From Dipteris shenzhenensis (Eukaryota; Polypodiophyta; Polypodiopsida; Gleicheniales): a stretch of 64,000 nt of DNA. The stretch is from the NCBI GenBank assembly GCA_047967505.1, contig CM106541.1. The stretch is one strand, 5' to 3'. Shown here one piece after another: positions 1 to 11,437 of the stretch; within the stretch, counting starts at the first letter, position 1, and each line of letters opens with the position of its first letter. The notes under the pieces were generated by a model. It searched no databases and had not been told where the DNA came from. It saw nothing but the letters and a program-made list of their open reading frames with translations. The position numbers and the translations under genes were made by a program.

Positions 1-3000
1 AAGAAAATGCAGCTCAAATAGGAGTTGCACAATGTGCAGAGAGAAAATTTGAGCATCAATGACTACCACATGAAGGTGAAGAAAATTGCAGATGCACTTG
101 CTTCCATTGGGTCGCTAGTGGAAGATGATGATCTAGTTTCTGTGACCTTGAATGGTCTAGGAAAGGATTATGCACAGTTCCGGACATCCATTGCTGTCCG
201 TGAAAAATTTCCTGATTTTGAAGAGTTGTTTGCTCTTCTAATTTCTGAAGAGCAGAGAAATGGGGGTGCATCTTCTTCAGGAGAAACTTCAAAAGAAACT
301 GTCTTCTACTCAAATGCTAGAAGAGGTAGAGGCAAAGGTAGAGGAGGCTGATCTACAGGCCGTGGTAGAAATTAGAATATGCAGCAAACTCAAGAAAACT
401 AGTCCTATGGAGGAGGACGTGGTAACTCTAGAGGCAGGGGGAGCCAAAGAGGCCGTGGTGGATGGCAGAGAGGCCAAAATGCAAACAACAATGTTGAATG
501 CTACTACTGTGGTAAAATGGGTCATATGGCTAAGGACTGCTACAAAAAGCAGAATGACATTATGAATGGAAAATTGCAGCAAGGCAATTATGCATCTTCT
601 AGTAGACACGGTGGTGACAGAAATGAGCATCTATTTATGGTGCAGCATATGACAAATTCTGTGACAAGTGCAGAAGAACGAAATGATGTGTGGTATGTTG
701 ACTCAGGTGCACCAAACCACATGACAGGTCATGCAGAATGGATGCAGGATGCAAGGAAAATGGAAAAACTAGGATTTGTGGAGACTGGTGATGATACTGC
801 ACATCCTATTGTGCAGATTGGTAAAATTCCTTTGTCTATGTAGGATAGGAAGAAGAAATACCTATCTGATGTATTTCATGTCCTGAACATCACCAAGAAC
901 CTGGTTTCTGTTGGTCAAATGGTTGAGCAGGGCTTGCAGGTCAGATTTAATCCTCATGGATGCTTTGTTGAGGATATGAAAAATAATGGTCACTTGATAG
1001 CAAAAGGAAAGAAGACGGGCAGGATGTTTACGTTTTATGCAAACATGCCTGAATTGAGTGTAGCAATGTTTGCACATGGGACCGGTGTAGTTGCAGATAT
1101 TGATATCTGGCATAAACACATTGGTCATGTTAATATACAGTGACTTAAATCAATGCAAGCCCAAAATATTGTTGCAGGATTGCCTGAATTCAAGGATGCA
1201 GAAATGCATAAGGTTTGTGAAGCCTGTCAATTTGGAAAACAGGCAAGGAAACCATTTCTTAGGCATGTTCAAGAGAGTAAAAAGCCATTGGAATTAATCC
1301 ACTCTGATGTGTGGACTACTAAAGCTGCATCTATTGGAGGCTGTCACTATTTTGTTACTTTTATTGATGATTTCAACAGAAAAGTTTAAGTGTATTTTAT
1401 GCAAAAGAAAAGTGAAGTGTTTGGGCACTTCAAAGCTTTTAAAGCTATGGTTAAAAAAGAAACAGGCCTGCAAATAAAATACCTAAGGTCAGATGGAGGG
1501 GGAGAGTACCTCTCAAATGAGTTTGCAAGGTTCTTGTAGGAGCATGGCATAAAGTAGCAATATTCATGCAGTCATACCCCATAGCAAAATGGACTTGTAG
1601 AAAGGAAAAATAGGCATATTGGAGAGGTATCTCGGGCCATGCTAAATGAGAAAGATCTACCAGATTATTATTGGGCTGAAGTAGTTGCTACAGTAGTTTA
1701 CATAATGAACAAGACTCCCAATGCAGCAATACATGGCATGATGCCAGAGGAGATGCATACTGGTAGGAAACCAGACATTTCTCATTTGAAAATTTTTGGT
1801 TGCATTGCCTATGTTCATGTGCCAGATGAGTTGAGGTCCAAGTTGGATCCAAAAGCTGAGAAGTGCATCTCTATTGGTTATTCTCTACAGCAGAAAGGGT
1901 ATAGATGCTATAACCCTTCTACTCATAAGTTTACAATGAGTAGAGATGTTGTTTTTGATGAGATGAGCAGCTGGTATAAAACAGTAAATGTTATGATTGA
2001 TGTAGATGCACAAAATGGTAATGCTACACAGAATTCAATGCAGCAGTCACAAAATATCAGTGGACCTGTAGTGTCCTCTAGTAGTGGTTCACATACTTCG
2101 CCATGGACAGGCAGATTGAGATCAGGAGAATCTCCTCAAAGCAATGCAGATAGTGGTACGCAAGTATCACGAAAAGGAAAAGAGAAGGTAGATCAGCCCA
2201 TGTTTGATGTGAATGCAGGTCACTCTTATGTGGATGGTGAATCCAGTGGCTCAGAATAGAGCATTGATGATGAGTTGGGTATTCCTTCTATTGTCACACC
2301 TGGAGTAAGGAAGACCAGGGATGTTTTGAGAGCACCTGGAAGTGAGCCTATTTTGCGTAGGTCTACCAGAGCTAGGTATCCTATGGATAGGCTGAAATAT
2401 GATGGATTTATAGCCATTCACTATGCCTATATGGTCAACGTGATACAGGAAGCAGAACCCACTTCTTTTGAACAAGCCATGGGAAATGAAAAATGGGAGA
2501 AAGCCATGGATGAAGAAATGGATGCCTTGGAAGCAAATGCTACATGGGAGTTGGTGCCTTTGCCTAAAGACAAGAATGCAATTGGCTGTAAGTGGGTTTA
2601 TAATATCAAGCTCAATGCAGATGGTTCTGTGAATAGATACAAGGCAAGATTAGTTGTCAAGGGGTACACACAGACATATGGCATTGATTATGAAGAAACA
2701 TTCAGTTCGATTGCAAGGATGACAACTGTAAGAGCAGTCATTGCTATGGCTGCATCAAAGGGTTGGTCTTTACATCAGATGGATGTAAAGAATGCCTTCT
2801 TGCATGGTGATTTGCAAGAAGTGGTATTTATGGAGCAACCAGCAGGTTATGTTCATGCTATTCATCCTAAGTTTGTTTGCAGGTTGAAGAAAGCCGTGTA
2901 TGGCTTGAAGCAAGCACCTAGAGCATGGTCTGACAAGATAGGACAGTATCTTGTTACTATTGGCTTTCAGATTTCCAAGGCAGATTTCTCACTCTATGTG

Positions 3001-3552
3001 AGAAAAACAGAGAAAGGTATGCTGCTTGTCATTTATGTTGATGATTTGATCATCACAGGTGATAGTGATGAAGATATCCTTCATGTGAAAATGCTATTGA
3101 GGCAGAAGTTTGAGATGAAGGATTTGGGAGAGCTGCGTTATTTCTTGGGCATTGAGGTGATTAGATCACCAAGTGGGATACAGCTCTTGCAGAGGTAGTA
3201 TGGACTGGGGACATGCTGTCCAAATATGGGATGACAGGCTGTAAGCCTATTTCAGCTCCTTTGGAGCAGAATGTGAAGCTGAGCGCAGATGCAGGTGAGC
3301 TTCTGGAAGACCCTACTATGTACAGACGCATAGTAGGAAGTTTGATTTACATGACTATTACCAAGCCAGATTTGAGCTATGCTGTTGGATTGGTAAGTCA
3401 ATTTATGTAGGCTCCAAGGAAACCGCATTTGGATGCAGCTAGACACATACTCAAGTATGTGAAGTCCATGTTGCAGTATGGACTATTTTATGAGGTTGGA
3501 GTTCAAATACAGTTGCATGGATACACTGATGCTGATTGGGCTGGTAGTATTG
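1..3552 (+). pseudogene. P1 gag-pol polyprotein remnant (gag, PR, IN, RT, partial RNase H)
   Basis: Copia order is intact: UBN2-type gag, a CCHC zinc knuckle (CYYCGKMGHMAKDC, about 499-540), protease DSGAPNH (about 697-717), the pre-integrase HHCC region, the integrase core and RT with YVDD (about 3034-3045). The frame from position 19 to 3198 is continuous except for stops: TAG at 19, 373, 400, 841, 1537, 1555, 1582, 2257 and 3196; TGA at 349 and 1141; TAA at 1387. Comparison with P2 and P3 shows the TAGs replace CAG, the TGAs replace CGA, and the TAA replaces TGG. After 3198 a 2-bp insertion shifts the frame, and another TAG (from CAG) occurs at 3408. The stop at 3196 and the shift are shared with P2. 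RNase H breaks off just after DADWAG. This cannot encode functional protein. Confidence 0.93.
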
Positions 3553-3680
3553 GAGTTCTTTTGGCTTTCACAACTAAGAAGAGGAAAACTGTTTTCAGCC
3601 TCCACCTATGTGTATTCCCCCATTGTGTATGTGAGAAATCCGCAAGTGAGACTCCTTCCCTCTCTCCCACTATCTTCACA
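3553..3680 (+). repeat. P1 3' LTR remnant (inner portion only)
   Basis: It aligns with the last ~130 bp of the P2 and P3 LTRs and ends in the same ACTATCTTCACA terminus. The first ~220 bp of the LTR, including the TGTTGAGATATC start, were lost in the deletion that fused it to RNase H. Confidence 0.9.
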
Positions 3681-5522
3681 TGCTGCGGGTCTGGGCATAA
3701 CCCCATACATCTGTATGTATCAAATCAAGAATACCTCATGCACGAGAGGTTCTTCTGACAAAGTTGGTTCGCTTTTGTTTTCCGAAGCAGCATGCTTCAC
3801 AAACCTTTCCAAGACACTGTAGCTTCGGAATCCCAATTGCCATATTCTAACTTTTGAGTTCTAACAAGTACTTGAAGTTGACATGACCATATCTCTTGTG
3901 CCATTTTACAGATAGTGGCATCTGTTGTGGTTGAGCTGACATGGCATGCTTATCTGGTACTGTAGCTAGCATTTTGTATAAGCATCCTTCCTTGATACCT
4001 TTTGCTACTAGATGACATCTTTTGGATTTATCTCTGATAGTGCATACATCACAGTTGAAGATGACTTTATAATTGTGTTCCGTCATTTGACCTACTGACA
4101 AAAGGTTCTTGTTGAGCTTCGGAACATAGAGCACATCTTTGACTAATCCTTTTGTACCAGTGAAATTGTTCATAGGGATAACATCTGTCCCTTGAACTGG
4201 ATTCGGTGTATTGTTTGCTATATAGATGACATTTTTATGTCCTTCTAATGGCTTCATTTCTGTGAACCACCTGATGATTTCTCATATGAGATGATGAACT
4301 GCTGTCGATGTACCAAGGATCCTATTCAACTTGGTCGACTTAATAGCTGAAATCTTCTTTGGGATTGAAATCAGTGTCTAGGTACACTGTCTAGGTACAC
4401 TGTATCAATCTGATGCAATTCCTCACTTGCAAGAAACATATTTCCATGTCCATTTGCAAAATGACTGTGACTAGAATGTCCACCATGATGATTTCCTCTA
4501 CCTCGAGAATTCCCTCAATTACTGCTAGATTGACCGCCTTGGTCGTATTGCTGCTTGTGGCAATCTCTTTCATAGTGTCCAAACTTGTGACAGTAGTTGC
4601 ACTGAATGTTCGAAGCATTGGTGGATGCATTCCCTCGTCCTTGAAATCTTCCTTGGTTGGAATGATTTCCTCTTTGCTGATTCTGATGTTGCTGAGGATG
4701 ATGCTGATGTTGATGTTGATTCTGACTTTGATTTTGTTGATGATGACCACTTTTCTAGTATGATCTACCTCTGCCTCTGCCTTTTCCTCTGCTTCTGTCT
4801 AAAGCTGTGAATGCTTGATCATTAGAATGACCTTTACGTGCTTGAATGGCCTGAGTCCTAAGTTCTTCACCAAGTAGAACTGATTGAAGTTCTTCAAGTG
4901 TTGGAATTTGCCATTGGATGGCAATACTCTAGACTAGATTCTCCTATCCCTCTCCTAGTTCATTCAGGACTACTTGAACCATTTCTACAAGGTTCATAGT
5001 CTCTCGTGCTGCTGCAAGTTGATTGTTGTAGTCTTTTATGTAGAGTACATAAGCATGACCGGTTTCACTACTGTTGTGAAAACTCTGGTTGATTTGGTTT
5101 CTCAGGGTGAGAATCCTGGATGTGTTCTTGGACTCATAGAGAGCTGCGAACATATCCCATGCTTCTTTTGATGTCTTGACTATGTTGAGCTATCCTAGCA
5201 TGACATCTTGCACATTCTGCTTGATCAAGTGATAGGCATACTTGTCTTTCTTATCCCATTCTGCTTGAGCCCGGGCCATGGCAATATCTGCTACTAGTGT
5301 GGAAACTATTTGTGTAGATGTAGATCCCATTGTTGGTGCTGTGACAACAGATGGAGTAGAGCTACTGGTAGCAAAATCAACTAATGGTCTAGGTATAGAC
5401 CCATTGACATACTCCCATTTGTCCTAAAGCACAAGAATGGTCTCCATTCGGTATTTCCATATACCATAATTGGAGTTGTCTAACTTACAAGATGCCTCTA
5501 GATTGAGGTTGCTAGTTGACAT
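3681..5522 (-). pseudogene. R1 gag and N-terminal pol remnant
   Basis: The ATG at 5522 opens a copia gag beginning MSTSNLNLEASCKLDNSNYG, followed by a UBN2-like region (5153-4944 is one clean stretch), a glutamine/histidine/asparagine-rich segment and a CCHC knuckle CNYCHKFGHYERDC at about 4601-4560. A pre-integrase segment at 4257-3847 (WHKRYGHVNF) follows, then CEACCFGKQK and LIHTDVWGYAQTRS of the integrase start, ending at 3681. Several frames are needed. Stops include TAG codons in the N-terminal gag that probably replace CAG. The protease active-site region is partly lost around 4390-4260. The family role is capsid and nucleocapsid formation, then integration. Confidence 0.85.
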
Positions 5523-7921
5523 GGTGCAAAATGTACCCAAAAGTGTCGTGAAAATCTCTGTATGAATCAACTGCAAATACACTGACTATGCCAAGTGAAA
5601 TCTCTGAACCGTCAGTGAAGATAGAACTGCAGGATAGAACTGCAGTATATAAAATCTGATCTGTATTTCAAGGCTTGTGGCAATGATGCCAGGAATAGCC
5701 AAAAGGCTTTACAAGGCTGAAATGATGTGCACGATGCCGTGAGATATCCGAATAGGCTTTACAATGGTGGCATGTGTGTGTGAAATCAAATGCTATCTAC
5801 CCACTGAAACAATCTACAATGCGTCTGAACTTTTAAGTCTGCTCACTGAACTAATGAATGTAAGGTTTCAATTAATGTAATGATGTGAAACCATATGTGA
5901 GTGTATGGATTGACTCCGAGTAGGTACTAGTCAGGAATTTCGGACATGGCTTGGATTGGCAACTTGGGGAAATTCAAAGCATCCCCTCTATGGCGATCTA
6001 GTCTACTCTGATCTAGATCTAAACCAACCGTCGATCGATGGAAGAACAGCAAATAATTCCTTTTCTTTTGTTCTTTTCAAGTGCTAGGTTAGATGCATCG
6101 ATGTAGAGGCAAATGTGCATGAAGGAAGTGGTTTTGTCGACGAGGCTCAAATGTGAGTGTAACTTGCACCAAAATTTGCACCTGATGTTAGAGCACGTAG
6201 AGCACAAAAAAGCGAGCGACTTTCCTTTTTGGAGTGCCCTCAAATTCTTCCTGGATCAAGAGATACGACTTGATCTAGGTGGAGGGGCAAAAGGAGTACA
6301 AATGTGCTCAATGATGATGTGTCACTGTGAGTCACATGTAGTGATGATGTGGCACTGTGCCTAGCAAGAGGTGTGCTAGTGAAGCTCTGTGCTGAGGTGG
6401 CAGGAGTGGTCACATGAAGTGACTGTGAAGAACTGTGTGTGCCTACAGAGGTCAATGTTGACTGGATAGCTGAGGTGGCACAGATGCTGATGACAACAAA
6501 TGATGTGGTAATGCTGATGTGGCTATGATGATGTGGCACTGATGACATGGCTTGGATGACATGTCATTGATGATGTGGCACTGGTGACATGGCCAGATGA
6601 TGTGGCAAAATGACGTGGCCTTCTTATGTGGCAGGGGTGACATGGTAGTGATGACATGGCTACCACCATGGCAGATGACATGGCACTTGGAGATAAGGTT
6701 ATCACATGGCACACTAGAGACCTAGCCTACGTGCTATCTTATCTTGCCACGTGTCGCTTTCTGAGAAGTCAGAATCGTGTGAAGGTTCTGACAGAATCTA
6801 AGAAGATTTTGTCCGCCTGCGGATTTCTGTCGATGACTGTGGGGAGTGCTGCCTGTAGCTCGGGTCAGAGATGGCACCGTTGAGAGCTATCCTGTTTGGA
6901 GTGCGTTGCAGTGTTGGTTGTCGGTGGAGTAGCTCGTGGGCTGATGAGGTGGAGCTGTTGGCGCAATTTTGCAGATGAACACTGCTCCAATAGGTAGATA
7001 GTCAGCCGGATGAGGTCGCTCAATGGGATGAGCGTGTGATTGGAGCTCAAGCCGTCACTGGTTGATGGGAGCCTTTGCAGTGCTGGAGGAGCCACCCGTT
7101 AAAGGAGCTTCTAAGTGTTCACATAGATGAGTGCTAGGCTGTAGAAGTCTGTGGCACTAGAGCATTGCACTGGAGACATGCACCTCAGGAGCTTGGCTAC
7201 CAGTCGGGAGCTGAAGAAGGCTCTAGGCGCTGATCCGTCGTGAGGTAGCCCGTGGCTGAGCGCTATAGATGTGTTGGCACTAAGGCTAAGCTGCAGCTGG
7301 TCGTTTGCTTTAGAAGCAAATGGTGATGGAGGCGGCTGTGGATGCACTATGCAAGCCTAAGCTTTGTGTGGAGAAGCATGTGTTGGAGCCGTAGATGAGG
7401 CAAGGCAGAGGCTAGCCGATGCTGCTGGAGCCACTGGAGCCGCTGCTGAGATGAAGAAGACCCACTGGTGAAGGATTCCTTCGTGGTTCATCGTTGAAGG
7501 CCTGGGAGCTACGTTGATGGTGTCAATGGCCTTGTGATGAAGGAGGCAGGGTCTTTCGACCTCTCAAAGATACAAACCCTCAAGCCAAAACTCTGTATCT
7601 CTCTCTCTCTTAGACAAGAAATACTCTCTTTCTCACTGAATTTTCTAAGAGCCTCCAAAGATCTCTCTCTATTGCTCTCAATGGACAACCCTCAATCTAT
7701 CTCACAATGGAAATCTCACAAAATGAATTGAAATCCTGACAAGGAAATCTCAAGAAATGAACGGAAATCTCTTAAGGAATGATGGAATATTTCTCTCAAA
7801 TGGATGGATGAAGATCTCTCATCGGAAGTGGACTCTCACAGAGAACACTCAAGAGAACTCTCCATCTCACAATCTGTCTCACACTCTCAAGAATCGCAAT
7901 GCCTCAGCGGAAGGCAAGGGA
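5523..7921 (-). other. Unusually long R1 leader between PBS and gag
   Basis: About 2.4 kb separates the PBS at 7933-7922 from the gag ATG at 5522. It has no recognisable retrotransposon domain. It contains the GATGTGGCA minisatellite, a stretch at 6850-7500 richer in G and C than its surroundings with short unrelated minus-strand reading frames (for example 7347-7111, proline/serine-rich), and a pyrimidine-rich part near 7590-7700. Possibilities are a genuine long leader, captured host DNA or an insertion; I cannot tell which. Confidence 0.55.
6470..6690. repeat. Degenerate minisatellite of GATGTGGCA/GATGACATGGC units
   Basis: Roughly 15-20 diverged copies of a 9-12 base unit (GATGTGGCA, GATGACATGGC, TGACGTGGC) occur head to tail; milder versions extend left to about 6310. 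Some units contain an ACGT core of the type bound by plant bZIP factors. Confidence 0.8.
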
Positions 7922-7933
7922 GCTCTGATACCA
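7922..7933 (-). promoter_or_regulatory. R1 primer-binding site
   Basis: The minus strand reads TGGTATCAGAGC directly after the LTR end, the standard match to the 3' end of plant initiator tRNA-Met used by copia elements. Confidence 0.9.
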
Positions 7934-8181
7934 TGACAAAATATGAAGAGGGGAGAGGAGAAGAGTGGAGATGAGGAGAGAGGGCATAGCTAGAGAACAC
8001 ACCACAAATGACTCTGGATTTAGTTGAAAAAATAGAATATATATAAACCCTTTTAGGGTTAGGGTTAGGGGATCTAACCCTTTCCTTTATAGCACTCTAT
8101 AAGGTTAGTGCTATGCACATATGATCATGTGATGGTGCTATGCACACATGATCACATGATGTTGAGCGTGAACTCTCAACA
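7934..8181 (-). repeat. R1 5' LTR (248 bp)
   Basis: On the minus strand it starts TGTTGAGAGTTC and ends ATATTTTGTCA, next to the PBS. It contains a TATA-like TTTATATATATTC and, just upstream, three telomere-type CCCTAA units (8053-8090 region). It also has a short inverted/direct repeat around ATGATCACATGATG. Confidence 0.85.
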
Positions 8182-8764
8182 CAGGTTCTCCAATAAGCCC
8201 CGAGAGAATCATTGGAATGTAGGGATGTAGGTGCTCAGGTATGTGAAGGGCACTCTTGATTATGGCATCACTTATGGTACAGGCACTTCCTTGGCCAGTC
8301 ATTGTGACTCAGATTGGTGGGCTGGAGATGTTGATTCCAGAAAATCAATTTTTGGATATCGTCTCTCTTTAGGTTCAGGTATCTTCTCTTGGATCAGTAA
8401 GAAACAACCAATAGTGGCATTGTCCTCTACTGAGGCTGAGTACAAGGCAGCATGTTTTGCTACATGTGAAGCAGTGTGGCTGAGGAGGATCTTATGGCAC
8501 ATGGGAGTGTAAGAGGATGAGGCAGCTATGCTGAGGTGCGACAATCAAAGTTGCATGGCCATTGCTAAAAATCCAGTGTTTCATGCGCGCACAAAACATA
8601 TAGAGATTCAGTATCACTATGTGCATGATTTGATCGAGGACGGGATAGTGGAATTGGTCTACTGTCCAATAGAGCAAAATGGAGCAGATATCTTCACCAA
8701 GGCACTCGAGAAGGATCAGGTTCAGGGTCATCTTCAAAGACTCGGCATTGGGCCGAGAAGGTAG
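8182..8764 (+). pseudogene. Q1 RT C-terminus and RNase H remnant
   Basis: Reading begins at RFSNKPRENHW (the connection region after RT) and continues through [29 protein letters not shown] and [12 protein letters not shown] to the C-terminus GIGPRR at 8764. The catalytic acidic residues of RNase H are visible in these motifs. Stops at about 8228-8230 (TAG) and 8510-8512 (TAA) interrupt an otherwise continuous frame. Its job in the family is degrading the RNA of the RNA:DNA hybrid. The polypurine tract GTTGAGGGAAGG lies at about 8782-8793. Confidence 0.88.
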
Positions 8765-8793
8765 TTCACCTACGGGTGGACGTTGAGGGAAGG

Positions 8794-9351
8794 TGTTAGA
8801 TATGCTCAATGCCCACCCTCCTACTAACCACCATGGGTCCGAGGTGCTGAAGTTATAAGGCCCCCATATGAGCAGAAGCCATGTGTGAGCCTGGAAAACT
8901 AGATGGATCCTGACTTGCATGTCAGATGAGGTCTATCAATGAGACTGTTGATGGTAGAAAGGTGATCTATGTGAGTCTAGCCTATGGGCTAGGCAGGGTA
9001 GGTAAGCTGGTAGCACAACAAGGCACATTGTCTTGATTGTGTGGGAGACCCTTGCTCTCGCTAGAAGTGGGCGACAGTATAGGAAATATTCCTTGAATAT
9101 TCCATGGACGACTAGTTAGTTCCATCGACTTGGTTGACTGGTCAGCTCCACCAACTAGGTTGACTGGTCAGCTCACCGATTGGTCCAGATCAAATCTTCC
9201 AGCAGAGACCTTCCAGCTAGTAGCTCTTCACCTAGTATCTATCTAGATCGCCATGCACTACATCAGTATGGAAGTTTTGTTCATCTCCAGTTTGCTGTGT
9301 ACTCTCTATTCTTTCTTCAGTTTCTGTTCCACTGCACCGTGTAATTTAACA
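8794..9351 (+). repeat. Q1 3' LTR (about 558 bp)
   Basis: It starts TGTTAGATATGC right after a purine tract and probably ends at AATTTAACA (9351). It carries the block TATAAGGCCCCCATATGAG that is also present in the Q2, Q3 and Q4 LTRs. It also holds two direct copies of GGTTGACTGGTCAGCTC near 9130-9175. The right boundary is inferred from the terminal CA and is less certain. Confidence 0.75.
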
Positions 9352-10113
9352 AGGACCCCTTGTGTGAGGTGCTCCCTCTGATTTTTGTATTTCATAATAC
9401 TTGCATTTCCAGTCAATGTAGTCACAAACATTAATGATAAAGTCCCATTCTAGACCATGTGACTTATGTTTTTCCCTTGTGCATGTGGAATACCTCTTTG
9501 GGAGGATTGTGACACCTGCATAAATACTCTCCCTCTATCTTGGTTAACAACTTCATAGGGTGGATCAAGCGTTGGGGTAGTTCCCATTTTGGCATTGAGA
9601 TCCTCTTCTACAAATCCTTGTTCAACAAAGGAACATTATCAAGAATATGAATACTGGCATGGGCATGACTTGATGCATCCATAGTTTGCCTAGTCACAAA
9701 TCGTCTTGAAGATTGTGGATGAGCATTTCTAGTTTCATTCATTTTTGATTGTGCATTCGTAGTCATAACACGTGCCCTATTTTTGCTCAAATTATTGCCA
9801 TCTTGTCTCCCCTTCTCTACATGCCTTAGCTTAATAGTCCTCACTAAAATCACATTCATTGGCACTCATGATCGTGGTCCACAAGTTTCCCAAAATGCAA
9901 GGAGTCAGAGTATAGACCATCCTCAAGAACACACAACAAACACTCGCATCCACTAGCCGTCGTGTTTGTGGTCTACCATTTCCCAAAAATGCAAGGAATT
10001 GGAGTAGTGAACCTCACCCACAAGTATAATGAATGCTAACTCACCCTCCCCCACTCTATTCAGGTCTAAATCATGGTTCACTTTCTTTCCGAACTTACCA
10101 AAGGGTTTATCGA
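9352..10113. other. Unassigned sequence with a possible BED/hAT-like minus-strand remnant
   Basis: A minus-strand reading frame (9865-9608, 85 codons, basic, Ser/Asn-rich) is followed at 9480-9360 by a cysteine-containing stretch with WKCKYYE, loosely reminiscent of the BED zinc finger of hAT transposases. Two imperfect direct repeats around TTTCCCAAAAATGCAAGGA occur near 9895 and 9975. No firm assignment. Confidence 0.3.
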
Positions 10114-10129
10114 GATATGAACAGTGACA

Positions 10130-10146
10130 AAGAGAGACAGAGAGAT

Positions 10147-10187
<41 letters not shown>

Positions 10188-10242
10188 TAGAGAGAGAGAG
10201 AGAGAGAGAGAGGGAGGGAGAGAGAGAGGGAGGGAGTAGAGA

Positions 10243-10326
<84 letters not shown>
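10130..10326. repeat. (GA)n microsatellite followed by AT-rich tract
   Basis: About 200 bp of GA/GAGG repeats with small interruptions, followed to about 10390 by (TA)-rich DNA. It adjoins the truncated end of the Q2 LTR fragment. Confidence 0.95.
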
Positions 10327-10327
<1 letters not shown>

Positions 10328-10397
10328 TATGTATAATATATATTATAGATATATTATATTATATTTTATATTGCATAATAGATTTTATTCTAGAATT

Positions 10398-10537
10398 CAC
10401 CTTTCTACCATCAACGGTCTCATTGATAGACCTCATCTGACATGCAAGTCAGGATCCACCCATCCAGTGTCCCGAGCTCACACATGGCTTCTCCTCATAT
10501 GGGGGCCTTATAAATTGAGCACCTCGAACCACTGGTG
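10398..10537 (-). repeat. Q2: reversed Q1-type LTR fragment, left part
   Basis: The reverse complement matches Q1 LTR positions from about 8837 to 8972, including AAGGCCCCCATATGAG and CATCAACGGTCTCATTGATA. Its matching piece continues at 16123, on the other side of P2. Confidence 0.85.
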
Positions 10538-10893
10538 TGTTGAGATATCGAGCTCCACTCGAGATGATATGCCAGGGTGACCGTTGTGTACTTATGTCAC
10601 TTACTTGTTAGCTGGAGATGCGGTTGGTACACCGCCCACGAATAATAGCTGGATGACAGCTATCCTTATCTACACTAGTTCGTGGCTCAGTTAGTATGCC
10701 ACCTTAGTTAGTTGAGTTTGGTTTGAGACCCACATATAGGGTTCTTCTATTTCTTTGTACGTGAGTTCTTTTTGGCTTTCACAACTAAGAAGAGGAAAAC
10801 TGTTTTCAGCCTCCACCTTTGTGTGTATTCCCCCATTGTGATTGTGAGAAAGCCTCAAGTGAGACTCCTTCCCTCTCTCCCACTATCTTCACA
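10538..10893 (+). repeat. P2 5' LTR (356 bp)
   Basis: It starts TGTTGAGATATCG and ends ACTATCTTCACA. Relative to the 3' LTR it has an extra 3 bp in ACTCGAGATGATATG. A TATA-like ACATATAGGG lies at about 10731-10740 and could serve transcription start. Confidence 0.96.
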
Positions 10894-10906
10894 TGGTATC
10901 AGAGCC
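10894..10906 (+). promoter_or_regulatory. P2 primer-binding site
   Basis: TGGTATCAGAGCC directly follows the LTR; it matches the initiator tRNA-Met 3' end. Confidence 0.95.
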
Positions 10907-11437
10907 TTGTTCGTGGTAAGGAGCTCAAGAAAGCAAGCCAAGTTCATGGTGTCCTGGTAAGAGGACCAGTGTTGCTTTCCTATTTCGAGTTTGGGAGCAA
11001 ATCTCTACAGGTAGCACAGCCAGAAGTGCAGGAGTGCACTGTTTCAGATTGAGACGCCCTTCGCAGTGTGGCGAGAGCACAGTATATGCTGCGGGATGGG
11101 GCAAAGCCCTTAGTGACTTTATTTTTCTGATTTGAGGCCGTTTCGGGGCCCGTTTTGAAGGCGGAAGTCCTTCGTAGGCACTCAAAAAAAGGCCCTGTTT
11201 TTGGTTGTGCGACCACTACGTGGCTAGTCGGTGGAAAGGTGCCACAGAAATTGCATCGTATGCCTGTGTGCAGAGATATTGGGAGTTACAGATTCATGCC
11301 TGTTGCCTGTTGATGCAAAATCATCACTAGGAAGTGACTGTGTGGTGAAATACCACTTTCATCAGTTTTGCAGATCTGCCCGTGTGTGGCAAAAGTTGTG
11401 TTTTTTGCAGTGATAGAATATTTTGCAGTGTTCTGTA
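10907..11437 (+). other. P2 leader between PBS and gag
   Basis: 531 bp without a convincing reading frame; the same leader is present in P3 (56602-57131). It presumably carries dimerisation and packaging signals of the genomic RNA, as in other LTR elements, but none can be pinpointed from sequence alone. Confidence 0.7.

Larger units (their letters stand above)
1..3680 (+). mobile_element. Ty1/copia element P1, left end outside window, decayed
   Basis: This is the right-hand part of a copia LTR retrotransposon that is colinear, at high identity, with P2 (10538-16122) and P3 (56164-61951). It enters the window inside gag and ends with a remnant of its 3' LTR. Relative to P2, about 668 bp (P2 15324-15991) are missing: the end of RNase H, the polypurine tract and most of U3 are gone and RNase H is fused directly to the inner part of the LTR. 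The bases after the LTR end (TGCTG, 3681-3685) lie within the integrase region of the minus-strand element R1, so P1 inserted into R1. The left TSD is outside the window. Confidence 0.93.
3681..8181 (-). mobile_element. Ty1/copia element R1 (5' half), split by P1
   Basis: Read on the minus strand: a 248-bp 5' LTR (8181-7934), an initiator-Met PBS (7933-7922), a ~2.4-kb leader, then gag from 5522 through CCHC and the pre-integrase region to the start of integrase, where P1 interrupts it at 3681. The rest of pol should lie left of the window beyond P1. On the right, R1's LTR abuts RT/RNase H coding sequence of Q1, so R1 inserted into Q1; the right flank is CAGGT (8182-8186). R1 is a different copia family from P and Q. 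Assigning the 7934-8181 LTR to the gag at 5522 rests on shared strand and order; the long leader leaves some doubt. Confidence 0.8.
8182..9351 (+). mobile_element. Copia element Q1, 3' end only
   Basis: This holds the last part of RT/RNase H followed by a 3' LTR. It is interrupted on the left by R1 (TGTTGAG... LTR end at 8181). The coding part is closely related to Q3 and Q4, but its LTR is diverged from theirs except at the ends and in one internal block. The 5' portion lies outside the window beyond R1 and P1. Confidence 0.88.

Noticed and set aside
8053-8090. Telomere repeats as evidence for a chromosome end or healed break
   Set aside because: Only about three units, inside an LTR with normal boundaries; read as part of the LTR.
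10157-10325. CRISPR-like or phage-like repeat structure
   Set aside because: Simple microsatellite; the window is clearly plant nuclear DNA.
10033-10336. Long charged reading frames on both strands
   Set aside because: They are translations of the GA microsatellite and have no non-repetitive content.
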